A stretch of 64,000 nucleotides of DNA from UBA6 sp964477865. GTDB lineage: Archaea; Thermoplasmatota; Thermoplasmata; Methanomassiliicoccales; Methanomassiliicoccaceae. The first letter of the stretch is position 1; each line of letters begins with the position of its first letter. This document shows positions 43,048 to 51,408 of this stretch, in pieces. The position numbers were made by a program, and so were the translations under genes. The notes under the pieces are model-generated. The model was not told the origin of the DNA. It made no database searches and saw only the letters and a list, made by a program, of their open reading frames with translations. The stretch is taken from assembly GCA_964477865.1 (NCBI GenBank), contig CAYZEV010000007.1, positions 1-64,000 on the forward strand. The letters run 5' to 3'.

Positions 43048-43354
43048 CCACCATCCTCCATTAGTTCCGATCGACCTTTACAAGGTGATGACCTCTCCTT
43101 GATTAGAAATGTTCTGCTCTCTGGTGTCAGATATCCAGGGTCTCTAAAAACAATCCTCTACGATGGTGAAAAAATCAACCTGGCCTTTAAAAATTTAATT
43201 AAAAAAGCAGACGTTAAATCGATCCACCGGGGGCCAGAGATACGAATGATAAAACCGGCCCGATAGGGATTTCTGCCAGTTTTAACTTCAACCGCACCCA
43301 ATTCTCGCCCAACCAATTCAATCTCAGTAATAATTATCTGGATAGGAAGATGAG
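43048..43354. other. 307-base intergenic region before alcohol dehydrogenase
   Basis: A/T-rich, with A-tracts around 43187-43206. It must hold the promoter of the minus-strand dehydrogenase gene and the 3' flank of tRNA-Val. No coding sequence, repeat or clear structured element was recognised. Confidence 0.5.
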
Positions 43355-43427
43355 TGGGCTCAGCCGGATTCGAACCGGCGATATCCTGCGTGTAAGGCAA
43401 GCATCATAACCGCTAGACCATGAGCCC
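43355..43427 (-). tRNA. tRNA-Val (anticodon TAC)
   Basis: On the minus strand the acceptor GGGCTCA (from 43427) pairs with TGAGCCC (43362-43356), and the discriminator is A. The anticodon stem CTTGC/GCAGG has one T-G pair, with loop CTTACAC giving anticodon TAC. The T arm is GCCGG TTCGAAT CCGGC. CCA is not encoded and no intron is present. Confidence 0.94.
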
Positions 43428-43574
43428 CTGTGTTCTCTGGAATGAAGAATGCCTATTAAAAAGTAGCCTATCAAAAAGAGATAGATATGGCGGCGGTCCA
43501 TCCCCGAACGCCCCAGGAACGCCTCCTCCGAAAGGGTGATATGTCTAATCATCCTTCATTCGGACGGAAAGACC

Positions 43575-44168
43575 TTGGCAAAAGATGACAGCCTGGTGGT
43601 CAGAATAAGGGCGGTCCTGGACGAACCGGAGACCGGTCCCACCCTGCGCCGCTTCTTCGTTAACACGATATTCGACTCGACCTTCGTGATATTGGGTATC
43701 CTGATAGCCTCGGCCTTCTCCAGCGACCCCAACCTGCATCTGGTAATCGTCACGATCGTTACCAGCAGCGTCGCCCTGGGCATATCCACCGGCATCAGCG
43801 TCTACGAGGCCGAGACGATGGAGCAATCGATCAAGATGCGGGAAATGGAACGGGCCATGCTGACCTCCCTGGAGGACACCCATATACACCGAACTTCGAA
43901 GCTCACCATCTTTGTGGTGGCAGTGGTCAACTTCACCGCCCCGGTCATCGCCGGCACCATCACCCTCACCCCCTTCCTGGTGGTGGGGGAGCAGGACATC
44001 CGTCTGGCCGCCTATATCAGCCTGGGCCTGGCCATAAGCATTCTGTTCGTGGTCGGTGCGTTCATGGGGCGGGCCGGCCAGCGCAACCCGCTGGCCCAGG
44101 GCGCGAGGATGGCGGTGGCCGGTGTGGCGGCGTTCCTGATCTGCTTCTGGATCGAATCGGTGCTGTGA
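43575..44168 (+). CDS. TIGR00267-family (VIT1/CCC1-like) membrane protein
   Basis: A membrane protein of about 197 residues with five predicted helices in the archaeal TIGR00267 branch of the VIT1/CCC1 superfamily. Eukaryotic members carry iron or manganese into vacuoles. The first helix region (RRFFVNTIFDSTFVILGILI) and the ALGISTGISVYEAETMEQS stretch with acidic residues are characteristic. Metal transport is inferred from the superfamily. TTG 43575 gives MAKDDSLVVRIR; a GTG at 43536 is in frame. The stop TGA abuts the stop of the convergent hypE gene (TGATCA). Confidence 0.8.
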   Translation: MAKDDSLVVRIRAVLDEPETGPTLRRFFVNTIFDSTFVILGILIASAFSSDPNLHLVIVTIVTSSVALGISTGISVYEAETMEQSIKMREMERAMLTSLEDTHIHRTSKLTIFVVAVVNFTAPVIAGTITLTPFLVVGEQDIRLAAYISLGLAISILFVVGAFMGRAGQRNPLAQGARMAVAGVAAFLICFWIESVL

Positions 44169-45221
44169 TCAGCAGATGCGGGGGACCGGGTCGCCCACCG
44201 GCGGTTCCAGTATGCGGTGCCCACCGACCTCGGTCCTAAGCACCACCCGCTGGTATTTGCGGGTAGCCTTACCCACGATGGCGGCGTTCTTGCCCAGGGG
44301 GTTGCGGCGCAGGACCTTCACGATCTCCTCGGCCATCTCCGGGACGCAGCCGATGACCACCTTCCCCTCGTTGCCGATGGTGAGCGGGTCGAAGCCCAGG
44401 AGCTCGCAGGCGTTCCTTACCGGCTCGGCGATGGGGATGGCTGATTCCTCCACCTCCACCCCCACCCCGGACTTCGAGGACCACTCGTTGATGGCATTGG
44501 CGAACCCGCCCCTGGTGGGGTCCTTCATGCTCACCGCCCCGCCCAGTTTCAGCACCTCCTCGATGATGCGGTTGAGCGGCGCGGTATCGCTCTTGACCTC
44601 GGTCTCGAAACCATAGCCTTCACGGAAGGAGAGCAGGGCGATGCCATGGTCCCCCAGGGTCCCTGACACGATGATGGCGTCCCCGTCCTGGATATTATCG
44701 TCGGTGAGCCATCGGGAGGTCACCGGGCGGTGCTCCCGGGCCACGGCCAGGTTGTGGTCCATGTACGCGTTGCGCTTGCCGATGGCCGAGGTCGTGATCA
44801 CCATGTTCTCTACCGCGCCCGACTCCACCACCTTGGTGTCGCCGGTCACCACCGGAACGTTGGCCAGCTCCGAATACTGGCCGATGGACTTCATGACCCT
44901 TTCCAGGACGTCGATCTCCAACCCTTCCTCCAGGATCAGGGACAGCGCCATGGCGAGGGGGGTGGCGCCCATCACCGCGATGTCGTTCACCGTGCCACAG
45001 ACCGACAGGGAGCCGATGTCCCCTCCGGGATAGAACAGTGGTTTGACGGTGTGGCCGTCGGTGGTGAAGACCACGTCCCCGACCACCGCGGAATCGTCGA
45101 ACGACCGCAGCGGCACTTCGACCGGGAACTGCGGCAGGAACGGGATGATATGGTGGGACAGCAGCTCATGCATGAGCTCTCCGCCGGCCCCATCGCCCAT
45201 GGTGACCCTCTTCATGGTCAT
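44169..45221 (-). CDS. hypE: Hydrogenase maturation protein HypE
   Basis: HypE dehydrates a carbamoyl group, received from HypF on its C-terminal Cys, to thiocyanate; this supplies the CN ligands of the [NiFe] hydrogenase iron. The 350 residues contain the PurM-like ATP-binding start (GDGAGGELMHELL), DDSAVVGDVVFTTDGHTVKP, SVCGTVNDIAVMGA, PVVTGDTKVV and SMKDPTRGG. The C-terminus is the required PRIC with the terminal Cys. A GGAGG Shine-Dalgarno seven bases before ATG 45221 fixes the start. hypB is present 41 kb away; hypC, D, F and A are not in this window. Confidence 0.97.
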   Translation of the reverse strand: MTMKRVTMGDGAGGELMHELLSHHIIPFLPQFPVEVPLRSFDDSAVVGDVVFTTDGHTVKPLFYPGGDIGSLSVCGTVNDIAVMGATPLAMALSLILEEGLEIDVLERVMKSIGQYSELANVPVVTGDTKVVESGAVENMVITTSAIGKRNAYMDHNLAVAREHRPVTSRWLTDDNIQDGDAIIVSGTLGDHGIALLSFREGYGFETEVKSDTAPLNRIIEEVLKLGGAVSMKDPTRGGFANAINEWSSKSGVGVEVEESAIPIAEPVRNACELLGFDPLTIGNEGKVVIGCVPEMAEEIVKVLRRNPLGKNAAIVGKATRKYQRVVLRTEVGGHRILEPPVGDPVPRIC

Positions 45222-45285
45222 GTGATTCCTCCGTCCAAGTTAATACCTTCGCATCATCGGTCGCCCCATCCTAAAAAAAGCTATC

Positions 45286-46425
45286 ATGCATGAGGCGATA
45301 ACCCTCCCAATGGTCGAGGGCAGCAAGAGGCTAGTCTACATAGACAACCTGCGCTGGGTGATGATATTGGGCGTTATCGTCGTCCACGCCGCGGTCACCT
45401 ACGGCCCCATCGGCGGTTGGTTCTACCACGACCGATCAATGGCCGACGCGGGCAGCGACATCGTGCTGACCATAATACCCACCTTCATGCAGGCCTTCTT
45501 CATGGGGCTGCTCTTCCTGCTGGCCGGTTACTTTGTGCCGGGTTCGTTCCAACGCAAGGGGGGAAAAGGCTACATCCGGGACCGGGTCTATCGTCTGGGC
45601 CTTCCGGCTCTGCTGTTCATGTTGGTCATAGCTCCGCTCACCATCATCGCGTTCCTGCCGCAGGGAAGCGATCAGGCCTTTCTCCAGAACTATCTCCCCG
45701 ATCCCGCGAACTGGGACTCCGGTCCGCTATGGTTCGCCATCGCCCTGCTTGCTTTCTGCGCCGTCTATCTCCTAGTGCGTGAGGCTACCTCCTGGAAATT
45801 GCCTCGATTGACTTTGACCCAGGGGCTCCTGGTCCTCATGGCCACTGTCATGATCATCTCCACTATCGCGGTCCGGGTCTTCTTCCCCATTGGCACCGAT
45901 GTTTGGAACATGCAGTTGTGCTTCTTTCCTCAGTATATCGTCCTATTTGTGTTCGGGATCCTGGCCTACCATAACGGCTGGCTGGCATCCTTGGACCGTT
46001 CCCTGATCCGGCCCTGGGTCTATCTGGCCGTCATCCTCTCCGTGGTCCTGTGGCCCGCCCTGATGGCCCTCGGAGGAGCCCTGGACGGAGATACCTCCGC
46101 CTATACTGGCGGCCTTCAATGGCAGGCCATCGGCCTGGTGGTCTGGGAGCAGATGTTCTGCATGGGGGCCGTGCTCGGTCTGCTATACTGGTTCGGGCGA
46201 CGGTTCGATCGGCAGGGACGGTGGAGCAAACTACTCTCGGACAATGCTTTCTCGATGTACGTCTTCCATACGCCGGTGATTGTGGGCCTGGGAGTTCTGC
46301 TCGCCGCTTCAACCTTACCGGTGCTGTTCAAGTTCCTGGTGCTGGTCCTAGTGGGTTCGGTGATCGTCCTGGGCCTCTGTCACTACCTTTTCCGAAGGGT
46401 ACCTTACCTCAAGAATATCCTATGA
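45286..46425 (+). CDS. Membrane acyltransferase (acyltransferase-3/OpgC-like)
   Basis: A 379-residue integral membrane protein with about ten helices. The N-terminus has the family motif YIDNLRWVMILGVIVVHAAVTYGP, with the catalytic-type His in helix 1. Later features are FLLAGYFVPGSFQRKGGKGYIRDRVYRLGLPAL, GPLWFAIALLAF and SMYVFHTPVIVGLGVLL. Such proteins move acyl groups (acetyl, succinyl) onto exported glycans or lipids. In this envelope-rich window a role in modifying surface sugars is plausible, but the acceptor cannot be told. ATG 45286 begins 64 bases from the divergent hypE start. Confidence 0.88.
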   Translation: MHEAITLPMVEGSKRLVYIDNLRWVMILGVIVVHAAVTYGPIGGWFYHDRSMADAGSDIVLTIIPTFMQAFFMGLLFLLAGYFVPGSFQRKGGKGYIRDRVYRLGLPALLFMLVIAPLTIIAFLPQGSDQAFLQNYLPDPANWDSGPLWFAIALLAFCAVYLLVREATSWKLPRLTLTQGLLVLMATVMIISTIAVRVFFPIGTDVWNMQLCFFPQYIVLFVFGILAYHNGWLASLDRSLIRPWVYLAVILSVVLWPALMALGGALDGDTSAYTGGLQWQAIGLVVWEQMFCMGAVLGLLYWFGRRFDRQGRWSKLLSDNAFSMYVFHTPVIVGLGVLLAASTLPVLFKFLVLVLVGSVIVLGLCHYLFRRVPYLKNIL

Positions 46426-46616
46426 GGCGGGCGACATGGTCCGTGGTCCATTCGTCGATGCCCAAGTACGGATGGACCCGGATTCCTATTGATGCCCGGT
46501 CGTTTGGTCATCCACTATTCTGCCCAGGAAAACTACCGCTAGTGCTCAAGAGAGCGCTGGCACTGCCCAAGTCCCTGGGCAGATAATCTTATATCGGAGC
46601 AACTAATGGCATGGGC

Positions 46617-46637
46617 GGTACGGCCGAATGCCGTATC
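46617..46637 (+). other. Hairpin in the leader directly before tRNA-Arg(TCG)
   Basis: GGTACGGC pairs with GCCGTATC (one G-T pair) around the loop CGAAT. The stem ends two bases before the mature tRNA. A TATA-like CTTATATC lies near 46588-46595, so this hairpin should lie at the 5' end of the pre-tRNA. Confidence 0.4.
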
Positions 46638-46638
46638 T

Positions 46639-46716
46639 GGGCCCGTGGGGTAGCCTGGATTATCCTTTCGGCCTTCGAAGCCGATGACGGGGGTTCGAAT
46701 CCCCCCGGGCTCGCCA
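46639..46716 (+). tRNA. tRNA-Arg (anticodon TCG), CCA encoded
   Basis: Acceptor GGGCCCG (46639-46645) pairs with CGGGCTC (46706-46712, one G-T), the discriminator is G, and CCA is encoded at 46714-46716. The anticodon stem TCGGC/GCCGA holds the loop CTTCGAA with anticodon TCG. The T arm is GGGGG TTCGAAT CCCCC. The D-arm region TGGGGTAGCCTGGAT is nearly the same as in the tRNA-Arg(GCG) at 25012. No intron. Confidence 0.94.
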
Positions 46717-46722
46717 TTCTTC

Positions 46723-47610
46723 TCATCTATTTTCATAGCGCAACGTAGGGAACAGGGCCGTGTTGGGGGGAGCAGGCGGTGTTCTCAGACCGGTCAGAGC
46801 ACAACTGATGCGGAAGAGCCGATCCCTCGCCTCCCGATCGTAGACCTGCTCGTCCACTACGGTCTCCCTTTTCTGGTCGAAGAACCGGCCGGTCACCCTC
46901 TCCACCTCGGGTGAGGTGGCCAGGAAGATGACGGCGTCCGCCCCCTCCTGGACGTTACCCCACGCCCGGCCGAAGGCCTCCCTGACCATCTTCGTATCCA
47001 GGAGCGATCCGGGGTGAACGGCGTTGACGGTGACCCCGTCGTTCTTGAGCTGCTCGGCCAGGTCCAGGGTGAACATGGCGAGGGCGCGCTTGCTCTGGCC
47101 GTAGGCGTCCCAGGGGTCATACTTCGTTTCCAGCATGATGTCGTCGAAGTTGATGGGGCTCTGGCCCAGCGAGAAGACGTTCAGGACCCTCGAAGGCGCG
47201 GACCGCCGCAGGGTCGGTAGCAGGAGGTGGGTCAGAAGAAAGGGCGCCAGATAATTGACGGCGAAACGGAGCTCATGGCCATCGGCGCTGACCTCCCTCC
47301 TTTCCTCACCGCGTCTTCCGGTGCCGATGCCCGCGTTGTTGATGAGAACGTCGAGGATGGCATGCCCGCCCCCTACCGTTCCGGCCAGCCGCCTGACCTG
47401 GTCCAACGAGGAGAGGTCGGCGTTGTAGTACTCCAATTCTCCGTTGCCGGTAGCGTCCTCGATCTCCCTCAGCACGGCCCCGCCTTTTTTGGGGTCCCGC
47501 CCGTGCAGGAGCACTTTCGCCCCCCGGGAGGCCAGGCCGAGGGCGGTCCGCTTGCCGATACCGTCGGTAGAGCCGGTGACCAGGATCGTGGATCCCTCGA
47601 TACGTCTCAT
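46723..47610 (-). CDS. Short-chain dehydrogenase/reductase
   Basis: A 295-residue classical SDR, closest in motif spacing to retinol dehydrogenase-like and WW-domain oxidoreductase-like enzymes. It has the cofactor loop VTGSTDGIGKRTA, the HGRDPKK turn after strand 2 (basic, pointing to NADP), NNAGIG, the active site Tyr-Lys in YGQSKRAL, and VHPGSLLDTKMV. The Ser of the triad is in NVFSLGQ. Substrate unknown. The ATG at 47610 begins MRRIEGSTILVTG. The gene lies head-to-tail after DUF1059 and GNAT genes on the same strand. Confidence 0.9.
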   Translation of the reverse strand: MRRIEGSTILVTGSTDGIGKRTALGLASRGAKVLLHGRDPKKGGAVLREIEDATGNGELEYYNADLSSLDQVRRLAGTVGGGHAILDVLINNAGIGTGRRGEERREVSADGHELRFAVNYLAPFLLTHLLLPTLRRSAPSRVLNVFSLGQSPINFDDIMLETKYDPWDAYGQSKRALAMFTLDLAEQLKNDGVTVNAVHPGSLLDTKMVREAFGRAWGNVQEGADAVIFLATSPEVERVTGRFFDQKRETVVDEQVYDREARDRLFRISCALTGLRTPPAPPNTALFPTLRYENR

Positions 47611-47689
47611 CGGTCAGGGCTCACAACTGCTCCGATATGGTATCGATCGGGTCGTAAGGTCAGCGATGGAACAGGGGCGGTCCCTACTC

Positions 47690-47869
47690 TTAGCTCCGGG
47701 ACCGGGAGCCGGTCTTGATCTTCCCCTCCAGCATCTCCTTCGTGTCGTCGGGGACCTCGTCGATCCCATGCACCTGTTTCAGGTGCATCTGGAGGTCCTC
47801 CATGGCGTCCTTGGCGGCATCCACGTCCGTCTGATAGTTGCACCCCTTGCGGGGACAGTTGACCTTCAT
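47690..47869 (-). CDS. DUF1059-like small zinc-finger protein
   Basis: A 59-residue protein with a C-x4-C pair (KVNCPRKGCNYQ) and a later His pair (MHLKQVHGIDEVP), forming a C2H2-like metal site as in the DUF1059 family (COG5466), then a helical charged end. Function unknown. ATG 47869 has a GAGG Shine-Dalgarno six bases upstream; ATG 47875 and a longer frame to 47920 are in frame but less likely. It lies between the SDR and GNAT genes, all on the minus strand. Confidence 0.75.
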   Translation of the reverse strand: MKVNCPRKGCNYQTDVDAAKDAMEDLQMHLKQVHGIDEVPDDTKEMLEGKIKTGSRSRS

Positions 47870-47932
47870 TTCCATCCTCGCCCGGACGTGGCAGGAGCGA
47901 GCATATGAAGCTTGCTCCAACCTCTCTTCCGC

Positions 47933-48400
47933 TCACTTTTTGAGCTCGAGCATGAGCATCTTGGGGTGGAATCCGTAGCGGGCATAGAACGGGAGCACGT
48001 CCTCGCTCCCGAATACGGTGAAGACGGCGATTCTCCTCGCTCCTTTCTCCTCCATCCAGTCGATGGCCCGGCGGACCAGCACGTCCCCCACCCCCCGGCC
48101 CCGGGAGATCTCATCGACGAACAGGGATTCGATCTCTCCCTCACCCATGCTGCCCACGCTGCTGACGCAATAGCCGAGGTCCTGCCCGGTGCGGGCGTCC
48201 CTGGCCACATCGATGTACAGCTGACCGTTGCTGGACTTGGCCAACAGCTCCTCCCGGCGCTGGTCGAAGGTCCGCTGGGCAAAATACTCGGGAAAATGCT
48301 CGGAGCGGCCGGAGGCGTGCAGGGTGAGCTTGCGCCACATGCTCTCGATGAGCCCGATCATCTCCGCTCCTCCCGATAGGAGCTCCAGGTCCTTGTCCAT
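47933..48400 (-). CDS. GNAT-family N-acetyltransferase
   Basis: A GNAT acetyltransferase of about 155 residues. The acetyl-CoA loop is visible as ISRGRGVGDVLVRRAIDWM (consensus R/Q-x-x-G-x-G/A), preceded by the beta4 strand EIESLFVDE and followed by beta5 (IAVFTVFGSE) and FYARYGFHPKMLMLEL, the usual C-terminal strand. The substrate (amino group on a metabolite, drug or protein) cannot be predicted. ATG 48400 (MDKDLELLSGGAEMIG) is likely; ATG 48445 in frame would add 15 residues. Divergent from thrC. Confidence 0.87.
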   Translation of the reverse strand: MDKDLELLSGGAEMIGLIESMWRKLTLHASGRSEHFPEYFAQRTFDQRREELLAKSSNGQLYIDVARDARTGQDLGYCVSSVGSMGEGEIESLFVDEISRGRGVGDVLVRRAIDWMEEKGARRIAVFTVFGSEDVLPFYARYGFHPKMLMLELKK

Positions 48401-48549
48401 GCGCCTCGCGCATACATTGGGCGATGGTCCGATAATACCTGCCATCCGATTCTACCGACCCCCGGGTCCCTCGGCGGTCGTAAGCGGTCCATCGCCGGGC
48501 CTGCTAACCTCGCCAAAGCATTTTCCGGCCATCCGCCCATAGTGTGATC

Positions 48550-49626
48550 ATGTTCCGGTGCACCAAGTGCGGCTCCGAGTACGCCGAGTTCCATTATACC
48601 TGCGCCCGCTGCGACTCGGCCCTGCTGACCATGGGCTTCCCGATGGCCTGGGACCCGCGGGGGGCAGGGTTGTGGCGATACCGCTCCATGCTGCCGGTCC
48701 GCCAGGCCATCTCCCTGTCCGAAGGGAGCACTCCGCTGGTGAGGCGACGGGACAGCAAGGACGAGGTGTTCCTGAAGGTGGAGGGCGATAATCCCACCGG
48801 CTCGTTCAAGGACCGGGGCACGTCGGTGGTCATCTCCGACGCCGTCAATCGGGGATACACCATGACCGTGGTGGCCTCGACCGGCAATATGGGGGCGAGC
48901 GTGGCCGCCTACTCCGCCTACGCCAACCTGGCCGCCCGGGTGTTCATCCCGGACGGCATCCCGCTCGAGAAGGTCGCCCAGATAACCGCCTACGGCGCGG
49001 AGCTGGTGCCGGTGGAGAGCGGATTCGCGGAGGCGGTGCGGCGGGCGAGACAGGAAGCGGAGAACGGCGCCTATCTGGCCTCCACCGGCCTCAATCCCTA
49101 CTTCATCGAGGGCCTGAAGACCATCGCCTTCGAGCTGTACGAGCAGATGGGGGTGCCGGACAAGGTGGTCGTACCCACCGGCACGGGGGGCATCCTGACA
49201 TCCATCTTCAAGGGCTTCGAGGAGCTGCGCACCCTGGGGGTCACCAGAAAGGTGCCGCAGATGATCGCGGTGCAATCGGCCGCCGTCGCTCCCATCGTAG
49301 AGGCGTGGCGGGACCGCTCCGAGCTCCGTGTGCCCGGGGAGGCCAAGACCATCGCCTCGGCCATCCTGGTGAAGACGCCGTTCAACGGCCTCTCGGCCAT
49401 CGACGCTCTGAACCGTTCGGGCGGCTATGGGGTCACCGTCACCGATCACCAGATCGTCCAGGCCATCAAGGTCCTCGGCCGGGAAGGGATCTTCGCCGAG
49501 CCGGCCGCGGCGGTCCCCATGGCCGCTCTGGACCAGGTGGACCACCGACCGGACGATCGCATCGCCCTTATCATCACCGGCTCGGGCCTCAAGGACCCCT
49601 CCGTGGTGATGCGACTGGATATCTGA
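48550..49626 (+). CDS. thrC: Threonine synthase
   Basis: PLP enzyme turning O-phosphohomoserine into threonine, the last step of the pathway. The N-terminal zinc ribbon (C4, C7, C18, C21) is typical of archaeal threonine synthases. The PLP lysine is Lys87 in NPTGSFKDRG; ASTGNMGASVAAYSAYA is the phosphate/Ala-Gly loop and PTGTGGILTSIF binds the PLP phosphate. 358 residues is a normal length for this short form. ATG 48550 gives MFRCTKCG; GTG 48544 is in frame two codons before. The remainder of an alpha/beta-hydrolase gene follows. Confidence 0.94.
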   Translation: MFRCTKCGSEYAEFHYTCARCDSALLTMGFPMAWDPRGAGLWRYRSMLPVRQAISLSEGSTPLVRRRDSKDEVFLKVEGDNPTGSFKDRGTSVVISDAVNRGYTMTVVASTGNMGASVAAYSAYANLAARVFIPDGIPLEKVAQITAYGAELVPVESGFAEAVRRARQEAENGAYLASTGLNPYFIEGLKTIAFELYEQMGVPDKVVVPTGTGGILTSIFKGFEELRTLGVTRKVPQMIAVQSAAVAPIVEAWRDRSELRVPGEAKTIASAILVKTPFNGLSAIDALNRSGGYGVTVTDHQIVQAIKVLGREGIFAEPAAAVPMAALDQVDHRPDDRIALIITGSGLKDPSVVMRLDI

Positions 49627-49663
49627 GCGGCGAACCAGTGTGGAATGATCAAGAACCTGCACC

Positions 49664-49875
49664 TTGCTCGGTGACGTTGACCATGGCCCTGAGATCTACG
49701 GTGTGATGTGCACCTCCTCCGAGATGGGAAAACGATCCAGCGTGGCATTTCCGGCTCGGAGTGGGGGCTGTTCGAGCAAAGCTCCCACCTGCCCCACGCC
49801 GAGGAGCGGAAGTTGTTCATGGCCGTTCTGGACGAGTTCCTCAGCAGGATCGAGCAGATCTCACGGCGCAAGTGA
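49664..49875 (+). pseudogene. Remnant of an alpha/beta-hydrolase (proline iminopeptidase-like), C-terminal part only
   Basis: Two frames carry parts of one protein. The first, at 49682-49726, reads HGPEIYGVMCTSSEM, like the cap region of proline iminopeptidases. The second, at 49735-49872, reads IQRGISGSEWGLFEQSSHLP and then HAEERKLFMAVLDEF, the strand 8 and catalytic-His segment of the fold (SSHLPH). They are joined by a frameshift, and nothing upstream encodes the nucleophile region, because thrC begins there. No start codon with a Shine-Dalgarno is present. This is the tail of a decayed or replaced gene. Confidence 0.6.
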
Positions 49876-49947
49876 GCCAGGTTTATATCTGCATTTCACC
49901 CAAGTCGTTGGCGTGCCTGTTGACCCGTCCGAAGGGGGATACCCCTG

Positions 49948-51408
49948 ATGGACCCGCTATCGGTCCTGGCTTCGAACATCTCCCTTATCCTGGGAGCGAT
50001 CAACCTGCTGGGAGCGGTGCTCATCATCCACTACGAGTACCGGGACCCCCGGGCGGCGGTGCTGTGGTTGCTCATCCTATTCCTTGTCCCAGCCTTCGGG
50101 CTGATCGCCTACTTCCTGTTCGGCCGCTCCATACATTGGACCCGACGGTCGTTCCGCACCAAGGAGGCCAAGGACCGCCAGCGGCTCGAGGACCTCGTCC
50201 AGCTATCGGCCATCGACGGCTCCCCCGCCGCGCTGGACGGAGAGGGCCTGGCCGAGTACGCGCCCCTGGCCCGAATGCTGCAGGCCAACCAATCCTTCCT
50301 CACCACGGGCAACCAGGTCAGACTGATCAATGATGGAGAGGAGAAGTTCCGGCTGCTGTTCAAGGACCTGGAAGGAGCAACGGACCACATCAATGCCGAG
50401 TACTACATCATCCGCGATGACGATCTGGGCCGCCGCTTCCTGGAGATGCTCGCCCGCAAGGCCGAGCAGGGAGTGGAGGTCCGTCTACTCACCGACGGGG
50501 TGGGCACCAGGATACCTCGGGACAAGATCGCCGCGCTGAGGAGGCGGGGAGTGAAGGTGCTCTCGTTCTTCCCGCCGGTGTGGGATCGGTTCCCGGCCTT
50601 CAATCTGCGCATGAACCATCGGAACCATCGGAAGATCGTGGTCATTGACGGTCGGGTGGGCTATCTGGGCGGCTACAACGTCGGCGACGAGTATCTGGGC
50701 AAGGACCTCCGCCTCGGCCGATGGCGGGACACCCATCTGAGGATCGAGGGGAGCGGAGTGCTCGATCTGCAAGCCCGGTTCCTTCTGGATTGGAGCTTCT
50801 CATCGGCCGGTGGACTGGACGTATCGCTGCGCTATTTCCCCCATAAGGGTGGCGCGGGGACCGGGGCGGTGCAGATCGTGTCCGGGGGGCCGGACAAGCG
50901 TCAGGACCTGGTCAGGGAGTCCTATCTCAAGATGATCGGCTCGGCCCGGCGCAGCGTGTATCTCCAGTCGCCCTACTTCATCCCCGACGCGAGCGTGCTG
51001 GACGCGCTGAGGGTCGCCGCCCTGTCCGGCGTGGACGTGCGGGTCATGGTGCCGATGACGAGGGACCATCCCCTGGTCCATTGGGCCAACCTGGCCTACC
51101 TGGGTGAGCTGGTGGAGGCCGGGGTCAAGGCCTATCTCTACCAGGACGGGTTCCTGCATGCCAAGACCATCGTGGTGGACGGCGCGATCGCTTCGGTGGG
51201 CAGCGCCAACTGGGACATCCGGAGCTTGGAGCTGAACTTCGAGACCAATGCCATGATCTACTGCCGTCGGTTGGCCCGGGAACAGGAGGAAGCGTTCATG
51301 CGGGACGTCCGTTCCTGCCAGCAGTGGAAGCTGGCCGACCACCTGAACCGCTCCGCCTGGATCAAGGTCAAATGCTCCTTCGCCCGGGTGTTCTCCCCGC
51401 TGCTGTGA
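49948..51408 (+). CDS. cls: Cardiolipin synthase (phospholipase D type)
   Basis: A 486-residue bacterial-type Cls. Two N-terminal helices (about 10-28 and 37-58) are followed by two PLD domains with HKD motifs: H227-x-K229-x4-D234 in NHRNHRKIVVID and H404-x-K406-x4-D411 in FLHAKTIVVD. Each is followed by the usual GGYN or GSANWD sequence. Bacterial Cls joins two phosphatidylglycerols; archaeal homologues use archaetidylglycerol-type ether lipids to make glycerol-bridged dimers. The gene has full length and no decay. Its TGA abuts the stop of the convergent PHP gene in TGATCA. Confidence 0.93.
   Translation: MDPLSVLASNISLILGAINLLGAVLIIHYEYRDPRAAVLWLLILFLVPAFGLIAYFLFGRSIHWTRRSFRTKEAKDRQRLEDLVQLSAIDGSPAALDGEGLAEYAPLARMLQANQSFLTTGNQVRLINDGEEKFRLLFKDLEGATDHINAEYYIIRDDDLGRRFLEMLARKAEQGVEVRLLTDGVGTRIPRDKIAALRRRGVKVLSFFPPVWDRFPAFNLRMNHRNHRKIVVIDGRVGYLGGYNVGDEYLGKDLRLGRWRDTHLRIEGSGVLDLQARFLLDWSFSSAGGLDVSLRYFPHKGGAGTGAVQIVSGGPDKRQDLVRESYLKMIGSARRSVYLQSPYFIPDASVLDALRVAALSGVDVRVMVPMTRDHPLVHWANLAYLGELVEAGVKAYLYQDGFLHAKTIVVDGAIASVGSANWDIRSLELNFETNAMIYCRRLAREQEEAFMRDVRSCQQWKLADHLNRSAWIKVKCSFARVFSPLL

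Noticed and set aside
2655..45221. A hydrogenase maturation operon
   Set aside because: hypB and hypE are 41 kb apart with no other hyp gene or hydrogenase subunit between; they are separate transcription units.
46723..47610. SDR lacking the catalytic Ser
   Set aside because: NVFSLGQ still keeps a Ser in the expected place, and YGQSK is intact.
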